33,511 nt of DNA from an uncultured Bacteroidales bacterium (GTDB taxonomy: Bacteria > Bacteroidota > Bacteroidia > Bacteroidales > TTA-H9). The number at the start of each line of letters is the position of its first letter. The first letter of the stretch is position 1. Shown in pieces: positions 20,001-28,376 of the stretch. Where the stretch lies: positions 1-33,511 of the forward strand of contig CALJNV010000010.1 of NCBI GenBank assembly GCA_937981455.1, in the 5' to 3' direction. A program made the translations under genes and the position numbers. Below the pieces are notes generated by a model that was not told the origin of the DNA, ran no database searches, and was given only the letters and a program-made list of their open reading frames with translations.

Positions 20001-20755
20001 TTTCTGTTACTCCCGATTCTCTGTGTTTTGGATCTTTAGCCGAGATTCATTTGCATGCCCAGCCAGCTGATCCTGGGGATGATATTTTTTGGTACAAAAA
20101 TTCTTGCGATGGGGAGGCCATGGGTTCCGGATATAATTTAAATGTTCCTGCTCCTGATCAAACCCTTTCTTATTTTGCCCGAAGTGGCAATATGTGCAAT
20201 GTCTCTGATTGTGTGAGTACAACGGCTATCGTTCATCCCAATCCCCAGTTAGAATTAGGGCCTGATTCAATTTATTGTAGCGGTGAAGTTGTGGTTTTGG
20301 ATGGAGGTAATTTTGCATCCTATGATTGGGAACCATTTTTTGCTGATCGTTTTTTAATTCTTGATACCAACCTTATCCCCTCTGGATCTCAACAAACTAT
20401 TTTTCTTTCAGTATTGGATTCTTTAGGGTGCTTGGCAAGCGATTCCATAATCATTGGTTTTACAAAATGTGCCCCAGGTATCCAGTCTAATGTTCATCAA
20501 TCGTTTTCTATTTATCCTAACCCCAATGATGGTCAATTTTTTCTTACCTGGTCCCATGAATTATTGGCTGATATTCTAATTGAACTTCTAGATATTCATG
20601 GAAGAGTATTATTTCATCGTATTCAATCCCAGTCAACATCACCGCAAATTATGCAATTTAAATCTTTTTCTTTGGCAGGTCTATATTTGTTAAAACTTAC
20701 AAGCAATGGGAGGGTTTGGGTTTTGCCAGTAAATATTTTGGCTACCGGAGAATAA
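17084..20755 (+). CDS. Large secreted Asp-box/BNR (sialidase-fold) propeller protein with Ig-like modules and T9SS-type C-terminal domain
   Basis: 1223 aa; Asp-box-like repeats SEDGGESWEG, SDDNGQTWIK, SVSQGTTWSY, SFDGGLTFQP, SADQGNTWSQ, STDGGDTWQD; MAM/jellyroll-like segment (DWESNSFAKYPW...AVWLDYIALP); C-terminal FSIYPNPNDGQFFLTW...SLAGLYLLKLTSNGRVWVLPVNI. Confidence 0.85.
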   Translation: MKSLLLYVMSLFGGLCPILILAQQSGTDDRFNVLKNPSIHYDNRVDNMLYWNYALRKGYVEAYREKGVLPSARYKGSHIITPLFVLQDSPDVCVVEGNIMQSENSLTTHPANFEKLLNSNNSSDFPVTGLFGADAFKSEDGGESWEGEIYGAGGDNSGDPAVAINAQGRMFVGYINENFGQSVSYSDDNGQTWIKILVSPSPGYYPASLDKNHLWIDNSPLSPYNGNVYASWTRFSAGGANDGEIQFARSVSQGTTWSYPLVISQGVTAGSHNQGVNIQTGPEGQVYVVWAIYDNWPADENALGFAASFDGGLTFQPASRIINNIRGIRYSETFKNLRVNSFPSMTVDLSNSPRRGTIYVVWANRGIPGINTGSDIDVYLIKSADQGNTWSQPIRVNQDLLGAGKQHFFPWISCDPVTGNLSVIFYDDRECAYNECETWVAYSTDGGDTWQDFRVSDIAFTPQPIPGLAANYFGDYLGITSHNLKIYPIWTDNRSGKALTYVSPINSTPAPNQPYVIHQDHIFRNVNGSQVDLLSFGDSVSVDLTAINIGDQPANDVLITLTSPSGHLIISDSTQYYGNFNPQQSVSVNHAFKLNISDTIPDNERIKFIVKAASADTTWTSQFYAWSSAPDLQITGFLINDFGGNGNRIPDAGENAITSFILSNKGDFLCDTIVSYFSSSKDWVDLMDSIQKFPPLYPGQTDTIHYRVRFSDSLPYGISLNFNLKCQSGRYQRNKSFIRRSGLRVEDWESNSFAKYPWKRTGNSPWLISTKSYEGHYSARSGIISDGGSTILSLTYDIIQPDSVSFWFKVSSESNYDFFSFFVDNVLYGKWSGIRDWQKAAYWVQSGRHTLRWQYEKDIYLSMGDDAVWLDYIALPIFAIPQANTGNVVNICAKDDSVYVTAQAANFTYFYWTTTGDGFFRDSASLNTLYFLGDAEKSIGRATLLFHVVNEMAVTVDTLIIKILPDPLPPIAVSVTPDSLCFGSLAEIHLHAQPADPGDDIFWYKNSCDGEAMGSGYNLNVPAPDQTLSYFARSGNMCNVSDCVSTTAIVHPNPQLELGPDSIYCSGEVVVLDGGNFASYDWEPFFADRFLILDTNLIPSGSQQTIFLSVLDSLGCLASDSIIIGFTKCAPGIQSNVHQSFSIYPNPNDGQFFLTWSHELLADILIELLDIHGRVLFHRIQSQSTSPQIMQFKSFSLAGLYLLKLTSNGRVWVLPVNILATGE

Positions 20756-22685
20756 TTCTTCCTAAATCTTTGGCTAAATCTGTTTTCATCTGGCTTAAAA
20801 GTCTTAATTGCTCCAGAATCATCATAGCGTCAATCTCGGATGCAGCTTCTAATTCGCGCTGCTTATGTTCAATGGCTAACTCAAGATTACGGATTCGCAG
20901 GTTCAACAAAGCTTGGATGGAAAGATCTTTTAGAACCTCTCTTTCAGATAAAGTACTAATGCCTGCTTTGATCTCCCAGTTTGGGCTAATGGAATAGGGC
21001 GTTGTTATCAGTTTAATGGCCAAATCAGATATTTGTTCGTCGGGATGATTTATAAAGTATTGGTCTTCTATAATAATATTGTTTTGAAAAGCTTCCCTAT
21101 ATTCCTCATAGATTTTTTGATAGAGCGGATATTGAAACTCATATTCAGATTCCATCAATTCCGTAATGAGAAAATGTTGAATATTTACCTCTATTAATTC
21201 TTCTTGTGCATTTTCTTTTTTTAATGAGAAAGAAAAATAGTCTTTTCCGTAAAGTAAAAGCAATCGAATAATAAAAGTTTCCTGGTGGTATATGTCGCGT
21301 CCAGGTTCTTCCACTTGGGAAGGTGCTTTGTAATCTTGCTCTACTCCCATTACTTCATCCTGCAAAGCCTTCTTCTGACTCTGGGATAATATCTTATGTA
21401 ATTCATGGTAAAGAACTTGCTCGGAGGTATTAAATATCCGAGCGCAAAACTTTATGTATTCTGACCTCTGAATGCTATCCGATACCAGGGTAATGGATGA
21501 TAAAATATCTTTTATTAAACCTGCTTTTCTAATAGGATCATCTTTGACTTCAGAGAGTAATAGCTGTGTTTTAAAACCGATAAAGTGTTGTGAGTTATTT
21601 TGAATAAATTGAATGACCTCTTCAGAACGATTTTTCCGGGCAAACGAATCTGGGTCTTCTCCATCCGGAAATAAAACCACCCTGACATTCATATCTTCTT
21701 TTAAAATCATATCAATGCCCCGGATTGAAGCTTTGATACCTGCAGGATCCCCATCGTAAAGTACAGTTATATTGGGTGTATATCTGCGAATCAAGCGGAT
21801 TTGTTCAGAAGTCAACGATGTTCCTGACGATGCCACCACATTCTCGATGCCTGATGTATGTAATGAAATAACATCAGTGTATCCTTCCACTAGATAACAG
21901 TTATTTGCAGCTGCTATGGACTTTTTTGCCAATGAAAGACCGTATAGCACGTTACTTTTATGATATATTTCAGTTTCGGGCGAATTGATATATTTGGCCA
22001 ATGTTTTGTCATTACTCATTATTCGCCCGGCAAAGGCGATCACCCTGCCCGATAAATTATGAATAGGAAAAATAACTCGCTCCCTAAAACGGTCTATATA
22101 AGTATTACCATATTTTAATATCAATCCTGCTTTTTCTAAGAGATCAGGTTTGTATCCTTTTGCCATGGCATAGTTTACAAAGGCATCTTTTGCAGATGGA
22201 GAATAACCCAATTGAAAACGTCGCATAATTTGATGAGTAAGACCCCTTTCTTCGAAATAGGCGAGGCCAATATTTCGGCCCTCTTCTGTTTCCCAGAGTT
22301 GATACACAAAAAAGTCTGCGGCCATGGATGTGATATCGAAAAGGCTTTCTTTTTGCGCCGCTAATAACTGATCTTCTAATGTTGGCTCCTTTTCTATTAT
22401 TTCAATATTGTACTTTCGTGCCAGGTATTTTAAAGCCTCCACGAACGAGTAATGCTCATGTTCCATCAAAAATTTTATAACATTGCCCCCGGCTCCACAC
22501 CCGAAACACTTGTAGAATCCCTTGGTTGGAGAAACTGTAAATGAGGGTGTTTTTTCATTATGGAAAGGACAAAGACCTATCAAATTAGATCCCCGTCGGC
22601 GTAAGCTTACAAACTCGCCAATGATTTCTTCAATCTTGGCTGTTTCAATAATTTGGTTTATTATATCCTGGCTTATCAAGACCAT
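20742..22685 (-). CDS. dnaG: DNA primase DnaG
   Basis: 647 aa; zinc-ribbon CPFHNEKTPSFTVSPTKGFYKCFGCG, EGYTDVISLH, TVLYDGDPAGIKASIRGIDMIL motifs. Confidence 0.96.
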   Translation of the reverse strand: MVLISQDIINQIIETAKIEEIIGEFVSLRRRGSNLIGLCPFHNEKTPSFTVSPTKGFYKCFGCGAGGNVIKFLMEHEHYSFVEALKYLARKYNIEIIEKEPTLEDQLLAAQKESLFDITSMAADFFVYQLWETEEGRNIGLAYFEERGLTHQIMRRFQLGYSPSAKDAFVNYAMAKGYKPDLLEKAGLILKYGNTYIDRFRERVIFPIHNLSGRVIAFAGRIMSNDKTLAKYINSPETEIYHKSNVLYGLSLAKKSIAAANNCYLVEGYTDVISLHTSGIENVVASSGTSLTSEQIRLIRRYTPNITVLYDGDPAGIKASIRGIDMILKEDMNVRVVLFPDGEDPDSFARKNRSEEVIQFIQNNSQHFIGFKTQLLLSEVKDDPIRKAGLIKDILSSITLVSDSIQRSEYIKFCARIFNTSEQVLYHELHKILSQSQKKALQDEVMGVEQDYKAPSQVEEPGRDIYHQETFIIRLLLLYGKDYFSFSLKKENAQEELIEVNIQHFLITELMESEYEFQYPLYQKIYEEYREAFQNNIIIEDQYFINHPDEQISDLAIKLITTPYSISPNWEIKAGISTLSEREVLKDLSIQALLNLRIRNLELAIEHKQRELEAASEIDAMMILEQLRLLSQMKTDLAKDLGRIILR

Positions 22686-22816
22686 TTAGTTTTCTTTTGC
22701 GAAAGTATTTTAAAATTGCTACTTCTTAAAACCCATTTTGAATTTGCAATAGATAGTTAATTTGTTTCCAGATTGTTAAATTTTTGTAATCATTTTTTAT
22801 TCAAAGCTAAATAATG

Positions 22817-22846
22817 AAGGGGCTGCCTTTACTATGGCAGCCCCTT
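22817..22846 (-). terminator. Strong hairpin, likely terminator of the ppiD-like gene
   Basis: AAGGGGCTGCC-tttactat-GGCAGCCCCTT perfect 11-bp stem 24 nt beyond the stop at 22871; no long U tract. Confidence 0.65.
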
Positions 22847-22870
22847 CTCATATTTCATTATAGGGTACTC

Positions 22871-24985
22871 CTAGTAGAACAATACTCTGTTGTCTTTAAC
22901 TTCTGCTAATTTTTCTAATGCCTTGTAGATGCTTGTACTGGCACGAGCAAAAAAGTTGTTTTCAAGTTGTTTGCGCTCGAAGGTAAAGTCTGTTTTGGCG
23001 GGGGCATCAGAGAACTTTTTTACTTTAACAACAGCTGTGTAATTGAGTCCAACAATAGGTTCTGATACTTCGTTGGGGTTGAGTGAAAAAATTGTTCCGG
23101 TGATTTCCGGTTCACGTCCCAATCCCGGAATATTGTAAGTATAAAAGGTAATATCTGAAGCAGTATCCACTCTGGCATTAAGTTTTGTGGCAAGCTCCAC
23201 AAGGCTTCGAGTATTTGTTTCTTTCATTTTAGTAGCCAGATATTCGAGCTTCTTTTTCTTCATTACTGTGGCTTCAAGCGCTTGCTTCATGTCTTCAAGC
23301 GGCGTAGTTCCTTTGGGTCGAATCTTTTTAAGAACAGCAACAATAAACTTATTTTCAAATTCTTTTACATCAGATACATCGCCTGGCTTGACATCTTTGC
23401 TGTAGGCCCATCGGATGATTTCGCGGCTATTGTCGATGCCTGGCAACGACATTTCCATGGGACTTAAATAATCTTTTGTACGTTTATTGAGCCCCATCTC
23501 TGCAACAGCCTTGTCGAAAGCTTCTCGAGTACGGTTTTCACCAGCAAATTTACTGGCTTCAGCATACACTTTCTGCATAGTAATTGTGCTGGGCTGTATT
23601 GACTTCTTGACAATAGCCACCCTGACTTTCTTGATGGGTTTTGTTTTTCCGGTTACGTGAATAACGTGGTAACCAAATGGGCTCTCTGCTACCGTTACAT
23701 CACCCACATTGGCTTTAAAAACAGCTTCATTAAAAGAAGGAACCATTTGCCCATCGGCAAACCAACCAAGGTCTCCATTGTTATTTTTAGCCGATGGATC
23801 ATCCGAAATCGTTGAAGCAATTTCTGCTAGTTTGCTTTTGTTGGCCTTGATAATGGCAGCTAGGCTATCAGCAGTTTTTTGGGCCGCCACCTTGCTGCGG
23901 GTAATCTTTTGTGAGGCCCCATAAGCGTTTTTGTATGCAACGAGGATGTGCGATGCTTTTAAACTATCAGGCCTCGTTTGTATATCAACAATGCGAGCAA
24001 TATAATATACATTGTTGTCGATCCATGGGCCGGCCATGGTTCCAACGGGAGAATTGAATGCAAGCGAATCGATCTGAATAGGAAGCGTACCTTGTTTTTT
24101 CCAGCTGCTATCGTATTTCTCTTCGGAATTGAAATTAACAAAATTAGCAATACGGGTAGTCACCATTAAGTCTGCATAAAGTTTGTTGATCTCTTGTTCA
24201 GCAGCTTTCCTATCCTCGTCCGACGGATTAACGTCAAAAATTACATAATCAATATCTCGGGTTTCCTCTTGCTCATAGCTTTTCTTGTTTTTATCGTAAA
24301 ACTCTTTTAAATCTTTATCCGTAACTTTAACCAAACTGTCTGGAACAAGAGTGAAGCTTTGTGCTACATAATCGAACGATGCTTTGATATTTTTAAGCTG
24401 AAAATCTTTCTGAACCAGAGCCTTTGGCATGTAAAAGGCTTTCCCAATCAGAGCATTGTATTTTGAGTTGAGCCTTTCTTGTTTCACCGCCTCAATGAGG
24501 TCTTGCACTTGTTTCTGCACTTCTGGCTCAAGTTTGTCAAGATTTTGGAAAAATTGAATCAATCGTTCCCTATCCAGTTTATTAGTTTCTGGATTGGTAA
24601 AATTCTGAACAATATATTTGTGGGGATTAGGTCCTTGTATGAGATCAGTTAATTCGTCTGAGGCAATTACCAGCCCATTGTCCTTATACGCTTTCGACAT
24701 AATTACCTCGTTCAGCACCTGGTTCCATGTGTTCTGACGTATCGAAAAAACCTCTTCTGGGGTTAGATTTTCTTTTTGGGAGCTCATTTTGGTGTATTGA
24801 ATGTTTTGCTCCACTTTCTTTTCAAAATCCTGGAATGAAATTTCTTCTTTGCCAATAACACCAAGGGCAGTTGGGGTTCTCCAGGTGCGTTTGCCTATGT
24901 CACCTAGTACAAATGCTGTAATAGCAACACCTACAAAAATGACGGCAAGTCCTGATTTTTTTCTGATATCTCCTAAAATAGCCAT
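22871..24985 (-). CDS. PpiD/SurA-like periplasmic peptidyl-prolyl cis-trans isomerase
   Basis: 704 aa; N-terminal TM (KKSGLAVIFVGVAITAFVLGDIG), SurA_N-like region, parvulin domain (LKASHILVAYKN...NGDLGWFADGQMVPSFNEAVFKANVGDVTVAESPFGYHVIHVTGK). Confidence 0.92.
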   Translation of the reverse strand: MAILGDIRKKSGLAVIFVGVAITAFVLGDIGKRTWRTPTALGVIGKEEISFQDFEKKVEQNIQYTKMSSQKENLTPEEVFSIRQNTWNQVLNEVIMSKAYKDNGLVIASDELTDLIQGPNPHKYIVQNFTNPETNKLDRERLIQFFQNLDKLEPEVQKQVQDLIEAVKQERLNSKYNALIGKAFYMPKALVQKDFQLKNIKASFDYVAQSFTLVPDSLVKVTDKDLKEFYDKNKKSYEQEETRDIDYVIFDVNPSDEDRKAAEQEINKLYADLMVTTRIANFVNFNSEEKYDSSWKKQGTLPIQIDSLAFNSPVGTMAGPWIDNNVYYIARIVDIQTRPDSLKASHILVAYKNAYGASQKITRSKVAAQKTADSLAAIIKANKSKLAEIASTISDDPSAKNNNGDLGWFADGQMVPSFNEAVFKANVGDVTVAESPFGYHVIHVTGKTKPIKKVRVAIVKKSIQPSTITMQKVYAEASKFAGENRTREAFDKAVAEMGLNKRTKDYLSPMEMSLPGIDNSREIIRWAYSKDVKPGDVSDVKEFENKFIVAVLKKIRPKGTTPLEDMKQALEATVMKKKKLEYLATKMKETNTRSLVELATKLNARVDTASDITFYTYNIPGLGREPEITGTIFSLNPNEVSEPIVGLNYTAVVKVKKFSDAPAKTDFTFERKQLENNFFARASTSIYKALEKLAEVKDNRVLFY

Positions 24986-25008
24986 TTTATGTTTGATTTT
25001 TTAGCCCG

Positions 25009-25016
25009 CAAATGTA
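25009..25016 (-). promoter_or_regulatory. Candidate -7 element (TACATTTG) for the ppiD-like gene
   Basis: CAAATGTA on + = TACATTTG on -, 24 nt upstream of the ATG. Confidence 0.5.
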
Positions 25017-25109
25017 AAGAAAGTAAAGCAATTGGAAAAGAATTGCCTAAGACTAAAATAAAATCTAAGTAAATAGATTTCAAGTACTATCCTCAAAAAT
25101 GAGCTTGTC

Positions 25110-26375
25110 CTACTTTTTTACAATCAACTTCACTTTTTCTATTCGCTTACCGTTTGCTTGGAGAATATGAAAATTAAACGGACCGATATTTATTTGCTCT
25201 CCGGTTTGTGGTATGCGTTCATGTTTATGAATAATAAGACCTGCTAGCGTTTCATAATCACCGTCTTGTGGCAGTTCCAAATTATATTTTTCGTTAAGAT
25301 AGTCGACCTCAACTCTACCGGAGAAGATAAATTCTTTTTCATTTATTTGATTGTCAGTCAATGGATTTTTGTCAAACTCATCGTTGATTTCTCCAAAGAT
25401 TTCTTCTATTAAGTCTTCTATCGTTACTATTCCTGAGGTACCCCCAAATTCATCCAATACTACCGCGATACTTTTTTTATCGGTCAACAGTTTCTTTAAC
25501 GCAATTTCAGCTTTCATGGTTTCCGGGAAATTCTCTACAGGTCGTAGTATCTCGCTGATAATGGCAGGTTTTTTAAATATATCAAACGAATGGACGTAAC
25601 CAATAATATTATCGATAGTTTCTTTGTAAATAAGTATTTTAGAATGCCCTGACTCGACAAATTGATTAATAAGCTCTGAGATCTTACTATTGTATTCTCC
25701 CGCTATAATCTCAGTACGTGGTATCATACATTCCCTAAGACGGATTTCCCTGAAATCCAGAGCTGCTTGAAGCATTTTTACTTCTTGTTTTACGTTTTCA
25801 TCTTCTGCCGGCTTTGCATATTCTTTGATAAAATAATTGAGATCAATCCAGGAAAATTCTTGCGTCTTAGGCACTATTTTTCTGCCTAAAAACAGAGTAA
25901 GCGTAGCTTCTGATAGTTTATATGTCAAGTATACAAGGGGATATAATAGGAAATATATTATGTAAAGAATCGGTGCTAAAGCGTTTAAAATAGCGTTAGG
26001 TCTCAGTCGGAACAAGGTTTTGGGTAGAAATTCCGCAAATATCAGTACTATGCCTGTAGAGATGAGTGTCTGAAGGGCAAGTATAACAAAAGGATTGGAT
26101 GTTTGTATGTTCAGTTTTGGAAATACATCTTTGCTTAAAAAGGGTTCCATCGCCGATGCGTAAACAACCAGCATTAATGTATTCCCGAGAAGTAAAGATG
26201 CGATAACATGTTGAGGACTGTTGATAAAATGATACATCATTTTAGCCCCCAATAGATTTTCTTTATTGGATATGGCTATTTTTAAGCGATTGGCCGAAAT
26301 GAAAGCAATTTCTACGCCTGAAAATATAGCAGATAATAGTAATGATACAAGGATAATGAAAGTACTATTGTCCAT
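25110..26375 (-). CDS. CNNM/CorC-HlyC family transporter (DUF21 + CBS pair + CorC C-terminal domain)
   Basis: 421 aa; DUF21 membrane region (SAIFSGVEIAFISANRLKI), ECMIPRTEI, VVLDEFGGTSGIVTIEDLIEEIFGEINDEFD, GDYETLAGLI motifs. Confidence 0.92.
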   Translation of the reverse strand: MDNSTFIILVSLLLSAIFSGVEIAFISANRLKIAISNKENLLGAKMMYHFINSPQHVIASLLLGNTLMLVVYASAMEPFLSKDVFPKLNIQTSNPFVILALQTLISTGIVLIFAEFLPKTLFRLRPNAILNALAPILYIIYFLLYPLVYLTYKLSEATLTLFLGRKIVPKTQEFSWIDLNYFIKEYAKPAEDENVKQEVKMLQAALDFREIRLRECMIPRTEIIAGEYNSKISELINQFVESGHSKILIYKETIDNIIGYVHSFDIFKKPAIISEILRPVENFPETMKAEIALKKLLTDKKSIAVVLDEFGGTSGIVTIEDLIEEIFGEINDEFDKNPLTDNQINEKEFIFSGRVEVDYLNEKYNLELPQDGDYETLAGLIIHKHERIPQTGEQINIGPFNFHILQANGKRIEKVKLIVKK

Positions 26376-26397
26376 TCAATTGCAAATTGGTACAAAG

Positions 26398-26979
26398 CTA
26401 GTCAAAATCGTCCTCAACCAGAAATTCGCCGGTTACATTTCTTAAAGTTCTTCTTCTCAGTTTTTCATCTGCTTCTAGCCCCTGGCCGAGTATTAATTTA
26501 TCTTTCGATTTTAGCTTAACATGTGCTTCAGTGTAAATTCTTTGTTGGCGCTGGTCCCAATTAAGCTCTTCGGTTTCAAGGCTTTCATTATCATCGAAAT
26601 GTATAATTTCTACATGATTTCTTACTTTCAGTAATTTATTATCCATCCAGTTGATTCCATATCCTGCCTTGAGTGTTCCGGTGATTTTACCTCGAGAATT
26701 CAAAAAAAATACTTCTATACCATTTGGAAATATCATTTTATTTTCAGATCCGTAGTAGGCGTTCATTATGGGAGCTTTTAGAAATACCTTAAGCTCCCCA
26801 GAATCGTAATATCTTAATACTACGTTTTTAATTGACTCAGAGGGTAAAGTGTCCGGAGCAGTAAGCTCTTTAATTTTTTCTACTTTATTTTTACATGAAA
26901 AACTCATTGCCATAACAACGGTTATGGCAATGAACTTAATGGTTGAAAGAATCAAATATCGAGGTCTATCGATTTTCAT
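26398..26979 (-). CDS. lptC: LptC-like LPS export protein (lipoprotein)
   Basis: ORF track gives 26398..27027; the internal Met MKIDRPRYLILSTIKF at 26979 fits better, removing overlap with the upstream gene. Lipobox FSCKN; LptC-like EVFFLNSRGKITGTLKAGYGINWMDNKLLKVRNHVEI...LETEELNWDQRQQRIYTEAHVKLKSKDKLILGQGLEAD. Confidence 0.82.
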   Translation of the reverse strand: MKIDRPRYLILSTIKFIAITVVMAMSFSCKNKVEKIKELTAPDTLPSESIKNVVLRYYDSGELKVFLKAPIMNAYYGSENKMIFPNGIEVFFLNSRGKITGTLKAGYGINWMDNKLLKVRNHVEIIHFDDNESLETEELNWDQRQQRIYTEAHVKLKSKDKLILGQGLEADEKLRRRTLRNVTGEFLVEDDFD

Positions 26980-26984
26980 CCTAT

Positions 26985-28358
26985 CTAACGCGATGCTCTT
27001 ACAGTGGTAGTTTCGTTTATCCAACATTCAACTCTATACGATTCACCTTCTTTGTAACCATGAAAAAATATGGTTTCGATAGAAGGAAAATAGGCCGAAT
27101 AGGTGGCTATACGTTTATTAGCTGTTTCAGCAACTTCGGGATCAACCTTTTTTGCCTGAATATATTTATCTACTGCAACCCAGTATCCTGCACGTTTCGA
27201 TAATTCATTATCTCCACACGTTGTTGCGCCTGTGGCGTAAATATCACCTAACAAAATATATGCATTTCCATCGTAAGGATTACTTTCTAGCATTTTTAAT
27301 GCTGTTGATTTGGCGGCTGTGTAATTTTTCATTGCAAGGTATACCTGACCCAGCATTGAATAGGCTCTCTCTTTTTTCACGGCTTCTTCTGAAGAAAATA
27401 GGCTTATGCTTTCATTAAGGTATTTTGCTGCCTGACTCCACTTTTCCTCCCTCATGTTTTTTATGGCCATCATATATGCACTGCTGGCCGATGGTTCAAG
27501 TTTGTGTAAATTTTCGGTTGCAGCAAAGAATAAGTCTTTATCGGTACATTTTTTCTTTTCAAGAATCTTGGTTATTTTTCGTAAAAGCTCAGTTTCGTTA
27601 GGATTTGCTTCGAATTTCGATTGGTAAATATTTACCAGATCTTCGCAAGTTGCGTAGGGTTCAAATAGGGATTCAATGTTGTTTTTGATAATCAGGTATT
27701 TACTAACAGCAATAGTGTCTCCCGCCACAAGCTGCATGGCATTATCCATCAGATCGCTGAGTTGATCATAAGCATCTACCACGATGGTCTTTTCTGCTTT
27801 GTTGAGTTCAACCATTTTTATCCCACTTTGTAAATAAAGTTGAAGCCCCTCAGGTAATACTTCAGCTCCATCCAGCTCAATGGCCTGTTTTACTGCGTTG
27901 TATGCAATTTCTGGCTCATTGGGCTTCAAGGTAAATGCATCAATCGCTTTTCTGGTTAATATATTTCCTATTTGAGACCTTCCTTTGGGGTCTTTGGGAA
28001 AGTATTTTATGCGTGCATCATAAACCCCTAACAAACTATCAATTATGTTTTGGCGTGTTAGTGAATCTTCTGATTTATTTACCCGGAATTCAAGAATTTT
28101 GATACCATCTACATATATATATTGGCTTGCACAAGGACAATGCTCATAAACCCATTTCCATGGTTTGTAAGCATCCTGATAGTTTTTTTGTTTTGCAGGC
28201 TCACGGTAAAGGGAAAGGTTCGTTACACATTGCACACTGTCTTTTCCGAATTTTGGCATGCCTTTACATGCAGATTCTTGTGCCTGAGTTGATAAAGCCG
28301 TCACGGCTACAATCATCAGAACAAGTGCGACTTTGATTTTATTCGTTCTCATTTTCAT
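26985..28358 (-). CDS. Tetratricopeptide-repeat protein with signal peptide
   Basis: 457 aa; leader KVALVLMIVAVTALSTQAQ; TPR-like helical repeats (SMLGQVYLAMKNYTAAKSTALKMLESNPYDGNAYILLGDIY). Confidence 0.8.
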   Translation of the reverse strand: MKMRTNKIKVALVLMIVAVTALSTQAQESACKGMPKFGKDSVQCVTNLSLYREPAKQKNYQDAYKPWKWVYEHCPCASQYIYVDGIKILEFRVNKSEDSLTRQNIIDSLLGVYDARIKYFPKDPKGRSQIGNILTRKAIDAFTLKPNEPEIAYNAVKQAIELDGAEVLPEGLQLYLQSGIKMVELNKAEKTIVVDAYDQLSDLMDNAMQLVAGDTIAVSKYLIIKNNIESLFEPYATCEDLVNIYQSKFEANPNETELLRKITKILEKKKCTDKDLFFAATENLHKLEPSASSAYMMAIKNMREEKWSQAAKYLNESISLFSSEEAVKKERAYSMLGQVYLAMKNYTAAKSTALKMLESNPYDGNAYILLGDIYATGATTCGDNELSKRAGYWVAVDKYIQAKKVDPEVAETANKRIATYSAYFPSIETIFFHGYKEGESYRVECWINETTTVRASR

Positions 28359-28376
28359 TGATTTTTTAGTATTTAA

